A DNA stretch of 64,000 nt from Cellulosimicrobium cellulans (GTDB taxonomy: Bacteria; Actinomycetota; Actinomycetes; Actinomycetales; Cellulomonadaceae). Location: NCBI RefSeq assembly GCF_016921195.1, contig NZ_JAFGYF010000004.1, positions 186,001 to 250,000 of the forward strand. The letters are read 5' to 3'. Position numbers and translations under genes: made by a program. The notes beneath the pieces were generated by a model, which was not told the origin of the DNA, did not search any database, and saw only the letters and a list, made by a program, of their open reading frames with translations. Shown piece by piece: positions 44,510-53,198 of the stretch; the first letter of the stretch is position 1, and the number at the start of each line of letters is the position of its first letter.

Positions 44510-45447
44510 CCCTTGACTCCGGTGAAGGTCATGGTGGCGATGAACTGGCGCTGGGCGAACAGGAAGAACAGCACCAGCGGCAGGGTCGCGACGACGTTGC
44601 TCGCCATGAGCAGCGACCAGTCGGTCCGGCGCGCGCCCTGGAAGTTCGTGATCCCGAGCTGGAGCGTGAACGACGACGGGTCGTTGATCGCGATGAGCGG
44701 CCAGACGAGGTCGTTCCACGAGCCGAGCAGCGTGAAGATCGCGAGCGTCGCGAGCGCGGGCCGCGCGAGCGGGAGGATGATCCGCCAGAACGTGGAGAGC
44801 CGTGAGCACCCGTCGAGGACGGCCGCCTCCTCGAGCTCGGGCGGGAGCGACAGGAAGAACTGGCGCATGAGGAAGATCCCGAACGCCGACGCGAGCCACG
44901 GGACCATCGCGGCGGCGAGCGTGTCGATGATGCCGATGCGCGCGAAGAGGACGTACGTCGGGACCATGAGGAGCTGGGTCGGGATCATGATCGTCGCCAT
45001 GATCGCGAGGAATCCGAACGTGCGGCCCGGGAACTTGAGCCGCGCGAACCCGTACCCGGCGAGCGAGCAGAGCACGATGTGGGACGCGACGGCGACGACC
45101 GAGACGAGGACGGTGTTCGTCGTCCAGCGCAGCACGTCCGTCTCGGTGAAGAGCTTGACGTAGCCGTCGAGCGTGAGCTGCGAGGGCCAGAACCGCGGAG
45201 GGAACCGGTTGATCTCCGCCTCGGGTGTGAGCGACGTGAGGAACATCTGCACGAACGGCGTCGCGAACAGCACCGCGACGGGCACGAGCAGCAGGTGCCA
45301 GAGCCAGGTGCGTCGCCGCCGACGCCGCGGCGCTGCGGTGGCGGTGGTGGATGCCGGGGGCGGGCCGTCCGGGGCGCCGGGCGGCGCCGCCTGCGGTCCG
45401 CCGGGCGCCGCGGCGTACGCGGCGGGTCCGGGAACGGTCGTCGGCAT
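44506..45447 (-). CDS. Carbohydrate ABC transporter permease (MalG type)
   Basis: 313 residues from ATG 45447. A Pro/Ala-rich cytoplasmic head of about 50 residues is followed by six membrane spans beginning LWHLLLVPVAVLFATPFVQMFLTSL. The EAA loop EEAAVLDGCSRLSTFWRIILPLARPAL contacts the ATPase. The ending FIATMTFTGVKG is typical of the CUT1 second permease. Both ends overlap neighbours (TGATG and ATGA), so translation is coupled through the operon. Confidence 0.93.
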   Translation of the reverse strand: MPTTVPGPAAYAAAPGGPQAAPPGAPDGPPPASTTATAAPRRRRRRTWLWHLLLVPVAVLFATPFVQMFLTSLTPEAEINRFPPRFWPSQLTLDGYVKLFTETDVLRWTTNTVLVSVVAVASHIVLCSLAGYGFARLKFPGRTFGFLAIMATIMIPTQLLMVPTYVLFARIGIIDTLAAAMVPWLASAFGIFLMRQFFLSLPPELEEAAVLDGCSRLSTFWRIILPLARPALATLAIFTLLGSWNDLVWPLIAINDPSSFTLQLGITNFQGARRTDWSLLMASNVVATLPLVLFFLFAQRQFIATMTFTGVKG

Positions 45448-46367
45448 CAGAGTCCACCAACCTTCGTGCGGCGGGAGTAGAGCGTCACGGCGATGGTGAT
45501 GAGCAAGGTCACGGCGAACAGCCCGTACGCCACGGCTGATGCGTACCCGAACTCGAGCTCCTTGAACGCCGCCTTCCACAGGTAGTACACGACCGTCTCG
45601 GTCGACCCGAGCGGGCCGCCGCGCGTCGTCGTGTAGACGAGGTCGAAGAGCTGGATCGCCTGGATCGTCTGCCAGATCGCGACGAACACCGTGACCGGGG
45701 CGAGCTGGGGGAACGTCACGTGCCAGAAGGACTGCCACCGGTTCGCGCCGTCCACGCGGGCCGCCTCCGCGAGCTCGACCGGGATGTCCTGGAGCGCGGC
45801 GAGATAGATGACGGTCGTGAACGCGGCCTGGCCCCACAGCGACATGATCGTGATGACGACCATCGCCTGCGACGGGTCCTCGAGCCAGCCCTGCTGCGGG
45901 AGGCCGAGGACGCGCAGCACGTTGTTCACGAACCCGAACTGCGGGTTGAACAGGTAGGTCGTGAGGATGCCGGTGGCCGCCGCGGAGACCACGAACGGCA
46001 GGAACACGAGGGTGCGGTAGACCCCGACCAGGACGAGCCGGCGGTTGAGCGCGACTGCGAGGCCGAGCCCGAGGAAGAGCGAGGCCGGGACGAACAACGC
46101 GGTGTACAGGAGCGTGTGCCCCACCGCGGCGCCCAGCTCGGTGTCCGTCAGCATGCGCCGGTAGTTGTCCGCGCCCACCGGCTCCGGGGTGGAGAAGCCG
46201 TTCCAGTCCTGCAACGACAGCAGGAACGCCCAGACCGCGGGGAAGATCGACAGCCCGACGACGAGGAGCGTCGCGGGGGTGACGAAGCCCCACCCGGCGA
46301 GCGCCTCCCCCGTCCGGCGGCGCCGCGGGGCGCGCCGGGCGGGGGTGGGCGCAAGCGTCGTCGTCAC
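45447..46367 (-). CDS. Carbohydrate ABC transporter permease (MalF type)
   Basis: 306 residues from GTG 46367, overlapping the lipoprotein stop (GTGA). Six spans start at WGFVTPATLLVVGLSIFPAVWAFLLSLQDWNGFS. The EAA loop is ELAEAARVDGANRWQSFWHVTFPQLAPV. It pairs with the next permease to form the CUT1 channel. No ATP-binding subunit is encoded nearby; actinobacteria commonly share one MsiK-type ATPase among such systems. Confidence 0.93.
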   Translation of the reverse strand: MTTTLAPTPARRAPRRRRTGEALAGWGFVTPATLLVVGLSIFPAVWAFLLSLQDWNGFSTPEPVGADNYRRMLTDTELGAAVGHTLLYTALFVPASLFLGLGLAVALNRRLVLVGVYRTLVFLPFVVSAAATGILTTYLFNPQFGFVNNVLRVLGLPQQGWLEDPSQAMVVITIMSLWGQAAFTTVIYLAALQDIPVELAEAARVDGANRWQSFWHVTFPQLAPVTVFVAIWQTIQAIQLFDLVYTTTRGGPLGSTETVVYYLWKAAFKELEFGYASAVAYGLFAVTLLITIAVTLYSRRTKVGGL

Positions 46368-47707
46368 TGGTCCGCCAGCGCGTCGTTCGACGCGGCGGCG
46401 GCACGCTCGAGCGCCTCGCGCGGCTCGCCCTTGCCCTGGAGGACCTCCGAGACGGCCGTGCCGACCGCCTCGGAGAGGTTCACGTACCCCGGCACGGTCG
46501 GGCGCGGGATCGTGGCGTTCTCGCTGTTCTGGGCCATCACGTCCAGGCCGGGCATCGCCGCGACCTGCGCCTGGAACTCCGGCGAGTCGATCTCGCTCTC
46601 GCGCAGCGGGAGGTTGCCGTAGACGACGTTCCAGCGCACGTCCTGCTCGGGGTCGGTCAGCCACCTCGTGAACTCGTAGGCCCAGTGCTCGCGGTTCGCG
46701 TCCTGGTGGTCGAACAGGACCCACAGGTCGGCGCCGGAGATCGTCGTGTGCTCGCCGTCGTAGGCGGGCAGAGGGACGACGCCGTACTGCGTGCCCGCGA
46801 CCTGGAGGTCGTACAGCGTCCACGGACCCGACGTGACCATGCCGATCTGGTCGCTCGCGAAGATCTGCGTGAACTTGGTGTCCGTCTGGTCGAGGTAGAC
46901 CGACCCGTCCTCGACGGCCATGTCGCGCAGGAACGTCAGCGCGTCCACGCCCGCGTCGGAGTCGAACGTCGCCGTGGTGCCGGACTCGTCGAGGATCTCG
47001 CCGCCCCGCTGCCACAGGTGCGGCCAGAACTGCCAGGTCGTCTCCTCGGAGCCGGAGACGCCGTACGCGTAGCCGTAGGTGCTCGTCGCGGGGTCCGTGA
47101 GCTCTTTCGCCGCGGCACGGAAGTCGTCCCAGGTCCAGTCCTCGGTCGGGTAGTCCACGCCGGCGGCGTCGAACACCGTCTTGTTGTACAGGAGGGAGAG
47201 GTTGTCGACGACCGCAGGGAAGCCGATCGTCGTCTCGCCGTCCGGCTGCGCGGTGGCGCGAGCGGCCCCGGAGAACTCGTCCCAGCCGACGTCGGGGTCG
47301 CTCACCTGGTCGGTGATGTCGAGCGTGCGCTCCGACTCGGCGAGCTCGCTCGCCCAGGAGCCGAACGCGTAGGAGATGTCCGGGTAGGTGCCGCCCGCGA
47401 ACGAGGACGACAGCTTCTGCAGCAGGTCCTCCGTCGACGGCGCGCCCGAGGACACCTCGATCGTCACGTTGGGGTGGAGCTCCTCGAACTCCTCGGCGAG
47501 GCCCGTGAGGATGGTCTGGGCCTGGTCGGCCTGGCCGGTCCACCACGTGAGGGTGACGTCGGCCTCGGGGTCGAGGGTCGTGGCGCCCGGCGTCCCGGAC
47601 GAGCACGCCGCGAGCAGCAGCGCGCCGGAGACGACGACCGCTCCGGCGGCTCCCCGGGCCGCGGTGAGAGGACGGTCGGGACGGCGGCGGGTGGGATGAC
47701 GGAACAT
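46364..47707 (-). CDS. Carbohydrate ABC transporter substrate-binding lipoprotein
   Basis: 447 residues from ATG 47707. The lipobox is GALLLAACSSG. The mature protein is a family 1 solute-binding protein (VTLTWWTGQADQAQTILTGLAEEFEELHPNVTIEV, YPDISYAFGSWASELAESE, GFPAVVDNLSLLYNKTVFDAAG, FASDQIGMVTSGPW). It captures an oligosaccharide at the cell surface for the two permeases downstream. Its specificity cannot be read directly; context suggests galactosamine- or galactose-containing oligomers. Confidence 0.92.
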   Translation of the reverse strand: MFRHPTRRRPDRPLTAARGAAGAVVVSGALLLAACSSGTPGATTLDPEADVTLTWWTGQADQAQTILTGLAEEFEELHPNVTIEVSSGAPSTEDLLQKLSSSFAGGTYPDISYAFGSWASELAESERTLDITDQVSDPDVGWDEFSGAARATAQPDGETTIGFPAVVDNLSLLYNKTVFDAAGVDYPTEDWTWDDFRAAAKELTDPATSTYGYAYGVSGSEETTWQFWPHLWQRGGEILDESGTTATFDSDAGVDALTFLRDMAVEDGSVYLDQTDTKFTQIFASDQIGMVTSGPWTLYDLQVAGTQYGVVPLPAYDGEHTTISGADLWVLFDHQDANREHWAYEFTRWLTDPEQDVRWNVVYGNLPLRESEIDSPEFQAQVAAMPGLDVMAQNSENATIPRPTVPGYVNLSEAVGTAVSEVLQGKGEPREALERAAAASNDALADQ

Positions 47708-47791
47708 TGTCGGCCTTGTCTCTTGGGCGGTCTCTTCGTCGAGTGTCCGGGTACTGCGTCCCCGTCGGTGACGGGCTGTCGCGGGTCGTCC

Positions 47792-48679
47792 TCAGCCGAG
47801 GACGACGGAGCGGGTGAGGTGGCGCGGCGCGTCGGCGTCGAGGCCGCGGTCGGTCGCGAGGGCGACGGCGAGGCGCTGGCACTGCACGAGCTGGACCAGC
47901 GGGTCCCCGGCGAGGTGCACGACGGTCGCGCCGGTGCGCCGCACGTCCTCGGCGAGCGCCGGGTCGTCGTCGCCCAGCAGGATGACGAGCGTCGCGTCGG
48001 TCGCGACGGCGACCGGCCCGTGCCGGTAGTCGAGCGCCGGGTAGGACTCGGACCACGCCTGCGCCGCCTCGCGGACCTTCAGCGCCGCCTCCTGCGCGAG
48101 GCCGTAGGCCCACGAGCGGCCGAGGAACACGAAGTGCTCGAACGCGCCCGGCTCGACGGGCAGCGGCGCCGCGAGCGCCCGCTCGGCCTGCTCGACGAGG
48201 TCGGAGAGGTTCTCCCCGAACGTCTGGCGGGCGACGGCGAGCACGGTGGTCGGGAACCGCGTCTGGACGACCGACTCCTCGTCCGCGAGATCGAGCACGA
48301 GGACCTCGTCCGCCGCGAGAGCGACGGGCGTCCCGGCGACCCCGACGACCGCGGCGGTGCGCGTGCCCGCGGGGACGGCCGCGAGCGCCTCGAGGCACTC
48401 GCTCGTGGTCCCGGAACGGCTGATGACGACCACGCGGTCGTAGGGCCGCGTCGGGTGCCACTCCGACGCGTACGCGGCGTCGGTCTCGCCGAGGCCCGCG
48501 TCCTCACGGAGGACCGCGATCGCCTCGGCGACGAACGCGCTCGTCCCGCACCCGAGCACGAGGACGCGCTCGCCGGGCGCGCCGAGCACGGAACCGGTGG
48601 CGGGTCCGCCCGCGAGGGCCCTGGCCCACACCTCGGGCTGGCTGTGGATCTCTCGCTCGGTGACGGCGCTCGGGCTCAC
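47792..48679 (-). CDS. SIS-domain sugar-phosphate isomerase/deaminase, AgaS-like
   Basis: 295 residues from GTG 48679, with AGGA about 8 nt upstream; codons further upstream would run into the operator. Two SIS modules are seen: VLVLGCGTSAFVAEAIAVL with SRSGTTSECLEALAAVP, and VFLGRSWAYGLAQEAALKVREAAQAWSESYPALDYRHGPVAV. The last stretch resembles the isomerase half of glucosamine-6-phosphate synthase. AgaS proteins convert galactosamine-6-phosphate to tagatose-6-phosphate with release of ammonia. It is the first gene of the operon, 84 bp before the lipoprotein gene, and is divergent from the amidohydrolase. Confidence 0.8.
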   Translation of the reverse strand: MSPSAVTEREIHSQPEVWARALAGGPATGSVLGAPGERVLVLGCGTSAFVAEAIAVLREDAGLGETDAAYASEWHPTRPYDRVVVISRSGTTSECLEALAAVPAGTRTAAVVGVAGTPVALAADEVLVLDLADEESVVQTRFPTTVLAVARQTFGENLSDLVEQAERALAAPLPVEPGAFEHFVFLGRSWAYGLAQEAALKVREAAQAWSESYPALDYRHGPVAVATDATLVILLGDDDPALAEDVRRTGATVVHLAGDPLVQLVQCQRLAVALATDRGLDADAPRHLTRSVVLG

Positions 48680-48806
48680 GTGCTTGTCCTGTCGTCGGCG
48701 GGGCGGTGACCCCGGGTCCTGCGGTGGGTGGGTGCCGCGCGGCGCGGACCCGATGCCCACGATCCTGCTCATGATCTGCGCGATAGTCACGCAGAATGGC
48801 ACATTC

Positions 48807-48824
48807 ACTCACTCTAGATGAGCG
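48807..48824. promoter_or_regulatory. DeoR-type operator, copy 2
   Basis: ACTCACTCTAGATGAGCG lies between the divergent AgaS-like and amidohydrolase genes. It agrees with the motif at 41614-41631 at 14 of 18 positions, with the CTCA and TGAG half-sites conserved. It would let one regulator control the operon and the amidohydrolase together. Confidence 0.7.
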
Positions 48825-48874
48825 GTTCGCGTAACATCCGTGAAATCTGTGCGCGCAGGACCGATGCTCGGGAC

Positions 48875-49969
48875 GTGACCGATCCTCTCCACCACACCGC
48901 CCCGCCCCCGGCGCCGCCCGCACCCGACCTGCGGCTCGCCGACTGGGAGCCGCGTGCCCGCGTGCAGCTCCCCCGGACCGACGTCCCCCGGGCCGCGGTG
49001 CCCGCCGTCGACGTCCACAACCACCTGGGCCGCTGGCTCACCACCGACTGGTGCGCGCCCGACGTCCCGGCGCTGCTCGACCTGCTGGACCGCACGAACG
49101 TGCGCACGGTCGTCAACCTCGACGGCCTGTGGGGCGACGAGCTCGAGGCCAACCTCGACCGGTACGACCGCGCGCACCCGGGCCGGTTCCTCACCTTCTG
49201 CCAGGTCGACTGGACGGTGCTCGCCCACGCGGGCGGCGAGCGCGCGGTGCAGCGCCAGCTCCGCGACGCCGCGGCGCGCGGCGCCCGCGGGCTCAAGGTG
49301 TGGAAGAACCTCGGCCTGACCGTCACCGGCCCGGACGGCGCGCTCGTCGCGCCCGACGACCCGCGCGTCGTCGAGACGCTCGCGCTCGCGGGCGAGCTCG
49401 GGCTGCCCGTCCTGATCCACGTCGCCGACCCGAAGGCGTTCTTCGACCCGCTGGACCGGTACAACGAGCGCATCGACGAGCTCGCCGCGCAGCCGTCGTG
49501 GTCGTTCGCCGACCGGTCCCGCTTCCCGTCGTTCGAGCACCTGCTCGACGCGTTCGAGCAGCTGCTCGTCGCGACGCCGGGGACCACCTACGTCGGCGCG
49601 CACGTCGGCTGCGTCGCGGAGGACCTCGACCACGTCTCCCGGCTCCTGCGGGCCGCGCCGAACCTCGTCGTCGACATCGCGGGCCGGCTGGGCGAGCTCG
49701 GGCGTCAGCCACGGCGCTTCCGTCGGCTCGTCGAGGACTTCCCCGACCGGGTCCTGTTCGGCACCGACGCGTTCCCGTTGTCCCGCGCACAGCTCGAGAC
49801 GCACTTCCGGTTCCTCGAGACGGCCGACGAGCACTTCTCCTACGCCCCCGACGACCCCGTCCCGCCGCAGGGCCGGTGGGCCATCTCGGGAGCGGACCTC
49901 CCGGCGCACCTCCTGCCGGCTCTCTACGCGGACAACGCACGCCGCGTGCTCGGCCTCGACGGGGCCTGA
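48875..49969 (+). CDS. Amidohydrolase-2-family TIM-barrel metal hydrolase
   Basis: 364 residues from GTG 48875; ATG 48818 is in frame but overlaps the operator. Metal-binding residues are clear: AVDVHNHLGRW (HxH), RGLKVWKNLGL (Lys), LIHVADPKAFF (His), TYVGAHVG (His) and VLFGTDAFPLS (Asp). PF04909 enzymes act as decarboxylases, lactonases or hydrolases. Co-regulation with the sugar operon suggests a role on a sugar derivative, for example a lactone or N-acyl group, but this is not a NagA-type deacetylase by sequence. A GATGCT box ends 6 nt before the GTG. Confidence 0.8.
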   Translation: MTDPLHHTAPPPAPPAPDLRLADWEPRARVQLPRTDVPRAAVPAVDVHNHLGRWLTTDWCAPDVPALLDLLDRTNVRTVVNLDGLWGDELEANLDRYDRAHPGRFLTFCQVDWTVLAHAGGERAVQRQLRDAAARGARGLKVWKNLGLTVTGPDGALVAPDDPRVVETLALAGELGLPVLIHVADPKAFFDPLDRYNERIDELAAQPSWSFADRSRFPSFEHLLDAFEQLLVATPGTTYVGAHVGCVAEDLDHVSRLLRAAPNLVVDIAGRLGELGRQPRRFRRLVEDFPDRVLFGTDAFPLSRAQLETHFRFLETADEHFSYAPDDPVPPQGRWAISGADLPAHLLPALYADNARRVLGLDGA

Positions 49970-49979
49970 CCCGCCGGGG

Positions 49980-50723
49980 TCAGGACAGTGCCACCTCTCG
50001 CGGCGGGTGCACCGACGCGTCGAGCACGACGCGGTCGCCGAGGGGCTCGTCGAGCTCGACGACGAACGGTGTCGGCGGGTTCGACGGGCAGTTCGCCTCG
50101 CCCGTGCGCGGCTCGACGCCGACCGTCACCGCGACGGCGTCGTCACGCACGGCGAGCGCTGACAGCCGCACCCGGCCCTCGGCGTCCTCCCCGTTGTTGC
50201 ACGCCATCTCGGTGACGAGGAGGTGCAGCTCGCGTGCGTCGGGCACCGGCGGTTTCTCCGGGTCCAGGGTGAGCGTCGCGGCGGCGAGCTCGCCGAGGTC
50301 GGCGCGCAGGGCGCAGGTCTGTGCGGCGGTGAGGACCCACGTCGGCCTGGGGTCCACCTCCGTGGCGTCGGTCAGCTCGACCACCAGCATCTCGTGCGTG
50401 CGCACGTCGCCCGCACCCAGGTCCTCGGGGTCGTCGAGCTCGCGCAGGAGGGCGACCCGCTCGGCGCCGTCCTCGACGACGGTCCACTCGGCAGGGTCGA
50501 TCGGCGGTACCTCGAGGCCGTCGATCGCGGCCCGCCCGTCCCCGCTGAGGTGGTCGGCCGTCACGCCCGACTCCAGCACGTCGTCGGGGACCACCGTCTC
50601 CCAGCACCGGTACGACTCCTCGCCGCCGGCACCGTCCGCCGTCGCGCAGCCCGCGAGCCCCAGCACGGCGGCCGCCACCGCACCGACCGCCCCCGCTGCA
50701 CGACCCACGTGGCGCTCCTCCAT
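49980..50723 (-). CDS. Putative lipoprotein of unknown function
   Basis: 247 residues from ATG 50723. The lipobox is VLGLAGCATADG. The mature part has paired Cys residues (YRCWETVV, QTCALRAD, EMACNNGED, EANCPSNPP) that could form disulfides, and a mixed beta character (PTWVLTAAQTCALRADLGELAAATLTLDPE). No family recognised. It ends 10 bp from the convergent amidohydrolase stop and is preceded by a 200-bp divergent region shared with the ketosynthase gene. Confidence 0.7.
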   Translation of the reverse strand: MEERHVGRAAGAVGAVAAAVLGLAGCATADGAGGEESYRCWETVVPDDVLESGVTADHLSGDGRAAIDGLEVPPIDPAEWTVVEDGAERVALLRELDDPEDLGAGDVRTHEMLVVELTDATEVDPRPTWVLTAAQTCALRADLGELAAATLTLDPEKPPVPDARELHLLVTEMACNNGEDAEGRVRLSALAVRDDAVAVTVGVEPRTGEANCPSNPPTPFVVELDEPLGDRVVLDASVHPPREVALS

Positions 50724-50835
50724 GTCCCGTCTGTGTGCCGACCGTACGCGACCTTGCGAGCCCGCCGCGCTCGGATCGCCGGCCCGCCGCTTCACTCGTG
50801 GTGAGCGACAGCGTGCGCACCGTCACACTGTCGGA

Positions 50836-50862
50836 CAAGACAAAACCCGTGCGGATGTCTTG
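50836..50862. promoter_or_regulatory. Inverted repeat upstream of the ketosynthase gene
   Basis: CAAGACA (50836-50842) and TGTCTTG (50856-50862) form a perfect 7-bp dyad with a 13-nt spacer. It lies in a locally AT-richer stretch 62 bp before the ketosynthase start, and is a probable regulator site of unknown partner. Confidence 0.5.
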
Positions 50863-50923
50863 AAATGGGACCCATCGACCACAACCGTCGCCGCAGAGGC
50901 GGCGCCCGCAGTAGGGGGACACC

Positions 50924-52132
50924 ATGACACGAGCCGTCGTCACCGGCTTCGGGGCGGTGACCCCCGTGGGGCTCACCGCGCAGGACACCTGGGACGCGCT
51001 GCTGCGCGGAGAGCCCGGCGTGCGGGCCATCAAGGAGGACTGGGCCGCCGACCTGCCCGTGCGCATCGCGGCACGGGTGGACGACGCCTTCGCGGAGGGG
51101 CTCGCCGTGCGCGAGGCCCGCCGCACCGACCGGGCCGAGCAGCTCACGCTCGTCGCGGGCCGGGAGGCCTGGGCCTCGGCCGGGTCGCCCGACGTCGACC
51201 CGACGCGCCTGGCCGTCGTCGTCGGGTCCGCGAACGGCGGCATCGCGACGACGCTCGACCAGTCGCGCGTGCTCGACGAGCAGGGACCCCGGCGGGTCTC
51301 GCCGCACACCGTGACCATGCTCATGGCCAACGGGCCCGCTGCCTGGCTCTCGATCGACCTGGGGGCCAAGGCGGGCGCGCGGGCGCCGATCAGCGCGTGC
51401 GCCGCGGGGTCGGAGGCGATCACGATGGGGCGGGAGATGATCCTCGCCGGGTCTGCGGACGTCGTCGTGTGCGGCGGCGTGGAGGCGGGCGTCCGGCCGT
51501 TCTCCCTCGCGGCCTTCGCCGCGGCGCGGGCCATGTCGACCCGCAACGACGAGCCCGAGCTCGCGTCGCGACCGTTCGACGCGCACCGCGACGGCTTCGT
51601 CATGGGCGAGGGCGCGACGCTCGTCGTCCTCGAGAGCGAGGAGCACGCGCGGGCTCGCGGCGCCGCGGTGCACGGTGTCGTCTCCGGCGCCGCCCTGACC
51701 TCCGACGCGTTCGACATCGTCGGCGGCGACCCCGAGAACCAGGCCCGGACGATCGGGATGGCCCTGCGCGCGGCGGACCTCTCCCCCGGCGACGTCGGCC
51801 TCGTCCACGCGCACGCGACGTCGACCCCCGTGGGCGACGTGAACGAGTCCGACGCCCTGCACGCCGCGCTCGGCGCGCCCCCGCCCGTCACGAGCACCAA
51901 GGGCGCGACGGGCCACCTGCTCGGCGCCTCCGGTGCACTGGGCATCCTCGTCGCGCTGCTCGCCGTGCGCGACGGCCGTGTGCCGCCGACGCTCAACCTC
52001 GACACGCTCGACCCGGCGATCGACCTCGACGTCGTGCGCGGCGCGGCGCGCGACACCTCCGCCCGGCACGCGCTGGTCAACGCGTTCGGCTTCGGCGGCC
52101 ACAGCGCGAGCGTCGTCGTCTCGCGCGACTGA
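50924..52132 (+). CDS. Stand-alone beta-ketoacyl-ACP synthase II-like enzyme
   Basis: 402 residues, ATG preceded by AGGGGG. It is a FabF-type thiolase fold: [29 protein letters not shown], nucleophile Cys159 in [10 protein letters not shown], His in [35 protein letters not shown] with the second His, and [13 protein letters not shown]. It condenses acyl thioesters with malonyl-ACP. No acyl carrier protein, FabD or FabH gene is adjacent, unlike the housekeeping fatty-acid cluster, so it is probably a second ketosynthase for specialised lipids or is controlled separately. Confidence 0.92.
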   Translation: MTRAVVTGFGAVTPVGLTAQDTWDALLRGEPGVRAIKEDWAADLPVRIAARVDDAFAEGLAVREARRTDRAEQLTLVAGREAWASAGSPDVDPTRLAVVVGSANGGIATTLDQSRVLDEQGPRRVSPHTVTMLMANGPAAWLSIDLGAKAGARAPISACAAGSEAITMGREMILAGSADVVVCGGVEAGVRPFSLAAFAAARAMSTRNDEPELASRPFDAHRDGFVMGEGATLVVLESEEHARARGAAVHGVVSGAALTSDAFDIVGGDPENQARTIGMALRAADLSPGDVGLVHAHATSTPVGDVNESDALHAALGAPPPVTSTKGATGHLLGASGALGILVALLAVRDGRVPPTLNLDTLDPAIDLDVVRGAARDTSARHALVNAFGFGGHSASVVVSRD

Positions 52133-52235
52133 CCTTCCCGCGCCGAGAACGAGGTTCCCGTCACCCTCGGCGTCAGGACGCCGTCAGGCCCGTGCTCGAC
52201 GGCGAGCAACCCGGTGCCCGCGTGAGGATGGGGGC

Positions 52236-52772
52236 ATGGACCTCGACGCACGGCTCGCCGACATCACGACGCTCACGGTCGACGCGATCGTCAACGCCGC
52301 CAACTCGTCGCTCCTCGGCGGCGGTGGCGTGGACGGCGCGATCCACGCCGCCGCCGGGCCGGGGCTCCTGGAGGAGTGCCGTCGGCTCCGACGCACGACC
52401 CTCCCCGACGGCCTGCCCGTCGGCGACGCCGTCGCGACCGGCGGCTACGACCTCCCCGCCCGCTGGGTCGTCCACACGGTCGGGCCGAACCGCCATCGGG
52501 GGCAGACCGACCCCGCGCTCCTCGCGTCGTGCTTCAACCGCTCGCTCGACGTCGCCGCCGACATCGGCGCCGCCACCGTCGCCTTCCCCGCCGTGAGCGC
52601 GGGCGTCTACGGCTGGGACGTCGACGACGTCGCGCGGGTCGCGGTGGAGGCCGTGCGCGGGTGGTCCGCCGCCCGTCCGGCCGCCGACCCGGGCGCCGGC
52701 GTCACGGCGGTGACGTTCGCGCTCGCGTCGCCCCGCGCTTTGGCCGCGTTCGAGGCCGCACTCGGGAACTGA
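52236..52772 (+). CDS. Macrodomain protein (O-acetyl-ADP-ribose deacetylase type)
   Basis: 178 residues from ATG 52236. The whole protein is one MacroD-like domain: [34 protein letters not shown] with the Asn and the GGGVDGAIH phosphate loop, [15 protein letters not shown], and [24 protein letters not shown]. Such proteins hydrolyse O-acetyl-ADP-ribose or remove ADP-ribose from proteins. It stands alone; no sirtuin or ART partner is nearby. Confidence 0.93.
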   Translation: MDLDARLADITTLTVDAIVNAANSSLLGGGGVDGAIHAAAGPGLLEECRRLRRTTLPDGLPVGDAVATGGYDLPARWVVHTVGPNRHRGQTDPALLASCFNRSLDVAADIGAATVAFPAVSAGVYGWDVDDVARVAVEAVRGWSAARPAADPGAGVTAVTFALASPRALAAFEAALGN

Positions 52773-52882
52773 GCCGGGCTCCCGGAGCTGAGCCCGGGGT
52801 CAGGGTCGGCGTCGGGAGGATCAGGGTCGGTTCGGGGGACTTCCCGATACCGCCGCGACGAGCGTGCTCCTACCGTCGAGGT

Positions 52883-53100
52883 ATGAGCACCTCAGACGCC
52901 TCCGCAGCCTCGTACCGGCCGACCCTGTCGCGGCCGCGCCACGGCCGGATGATCGCGGGCGTGTGCGCTGGGATCGCCCGTCGGTCGGGTGGGACCCGAC
53001 CGTCGTGCGCATCGTCGCCGCGGTCTCGATCCTGCTCCCCGGCCCGCAGGTCATCGCCTACCTCATCCTCTGGGCCCTCATGCCCAACGACCGCGACTGA
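52883..53100 (+). pseudogene. PspC-domain protein with a single-base frameshift
   Basis: From ATG 52883 the protein starts normally (MSTSDASAASYRPTLSRPR, then HGRMIAGVCAGIARR), but the frame then breaks. The rest of the PspC domain, VGWDPTVVRIVAAVSILLPG and PQVIAYLILWALMPNDRD, continues in the neighbouring frame to 53100. Inserting one base near 52985 (turning CGG-TCG-GG into CGG-TTC-GGG) restores the family's usual RRFGWDP and gives a 72-residue protein. It is either a real inactivation or a sequencing error. TACCGT lies 6 nt before the ATG (leaderless type). Confidence 0.85.
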
Positions 53101-53124
53101 CCCAGTCGCGGGGGTACCCGGTCC

Positions 53125-53184
53125 GCCGAACCCGGGGTTGCGGCCGGTCTCGGGCTCGAGACCGGCCACAACCCCGGGTTCGGC
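53125..53184. repeat. Long palindrome between convergent genes
   Basis: GCCGAACCCGGGGTTG (53125-53140) and its inverse (53169-53184) enclose a second perfect 11-bp stem (53142-53152 with 53157-53167) and a 4-nt loop, so almost 60 nt fold into one hairpin with one mismatch. It shares GCCGAACCCGGGGTT with the palindrome at 10751-10816. It can terminate both neighbours. Confidence 0.85.
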
Positions 53185-53198
53185 GTCGTGCTGAGCCG

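Noticed and set aside
48818-48874. Upstream ATG start for the amidohydrolase
   Set aside because: The ATG lies inside the conserved operator copy and the added residues have no family counterpart; GTG 48875 fits better.
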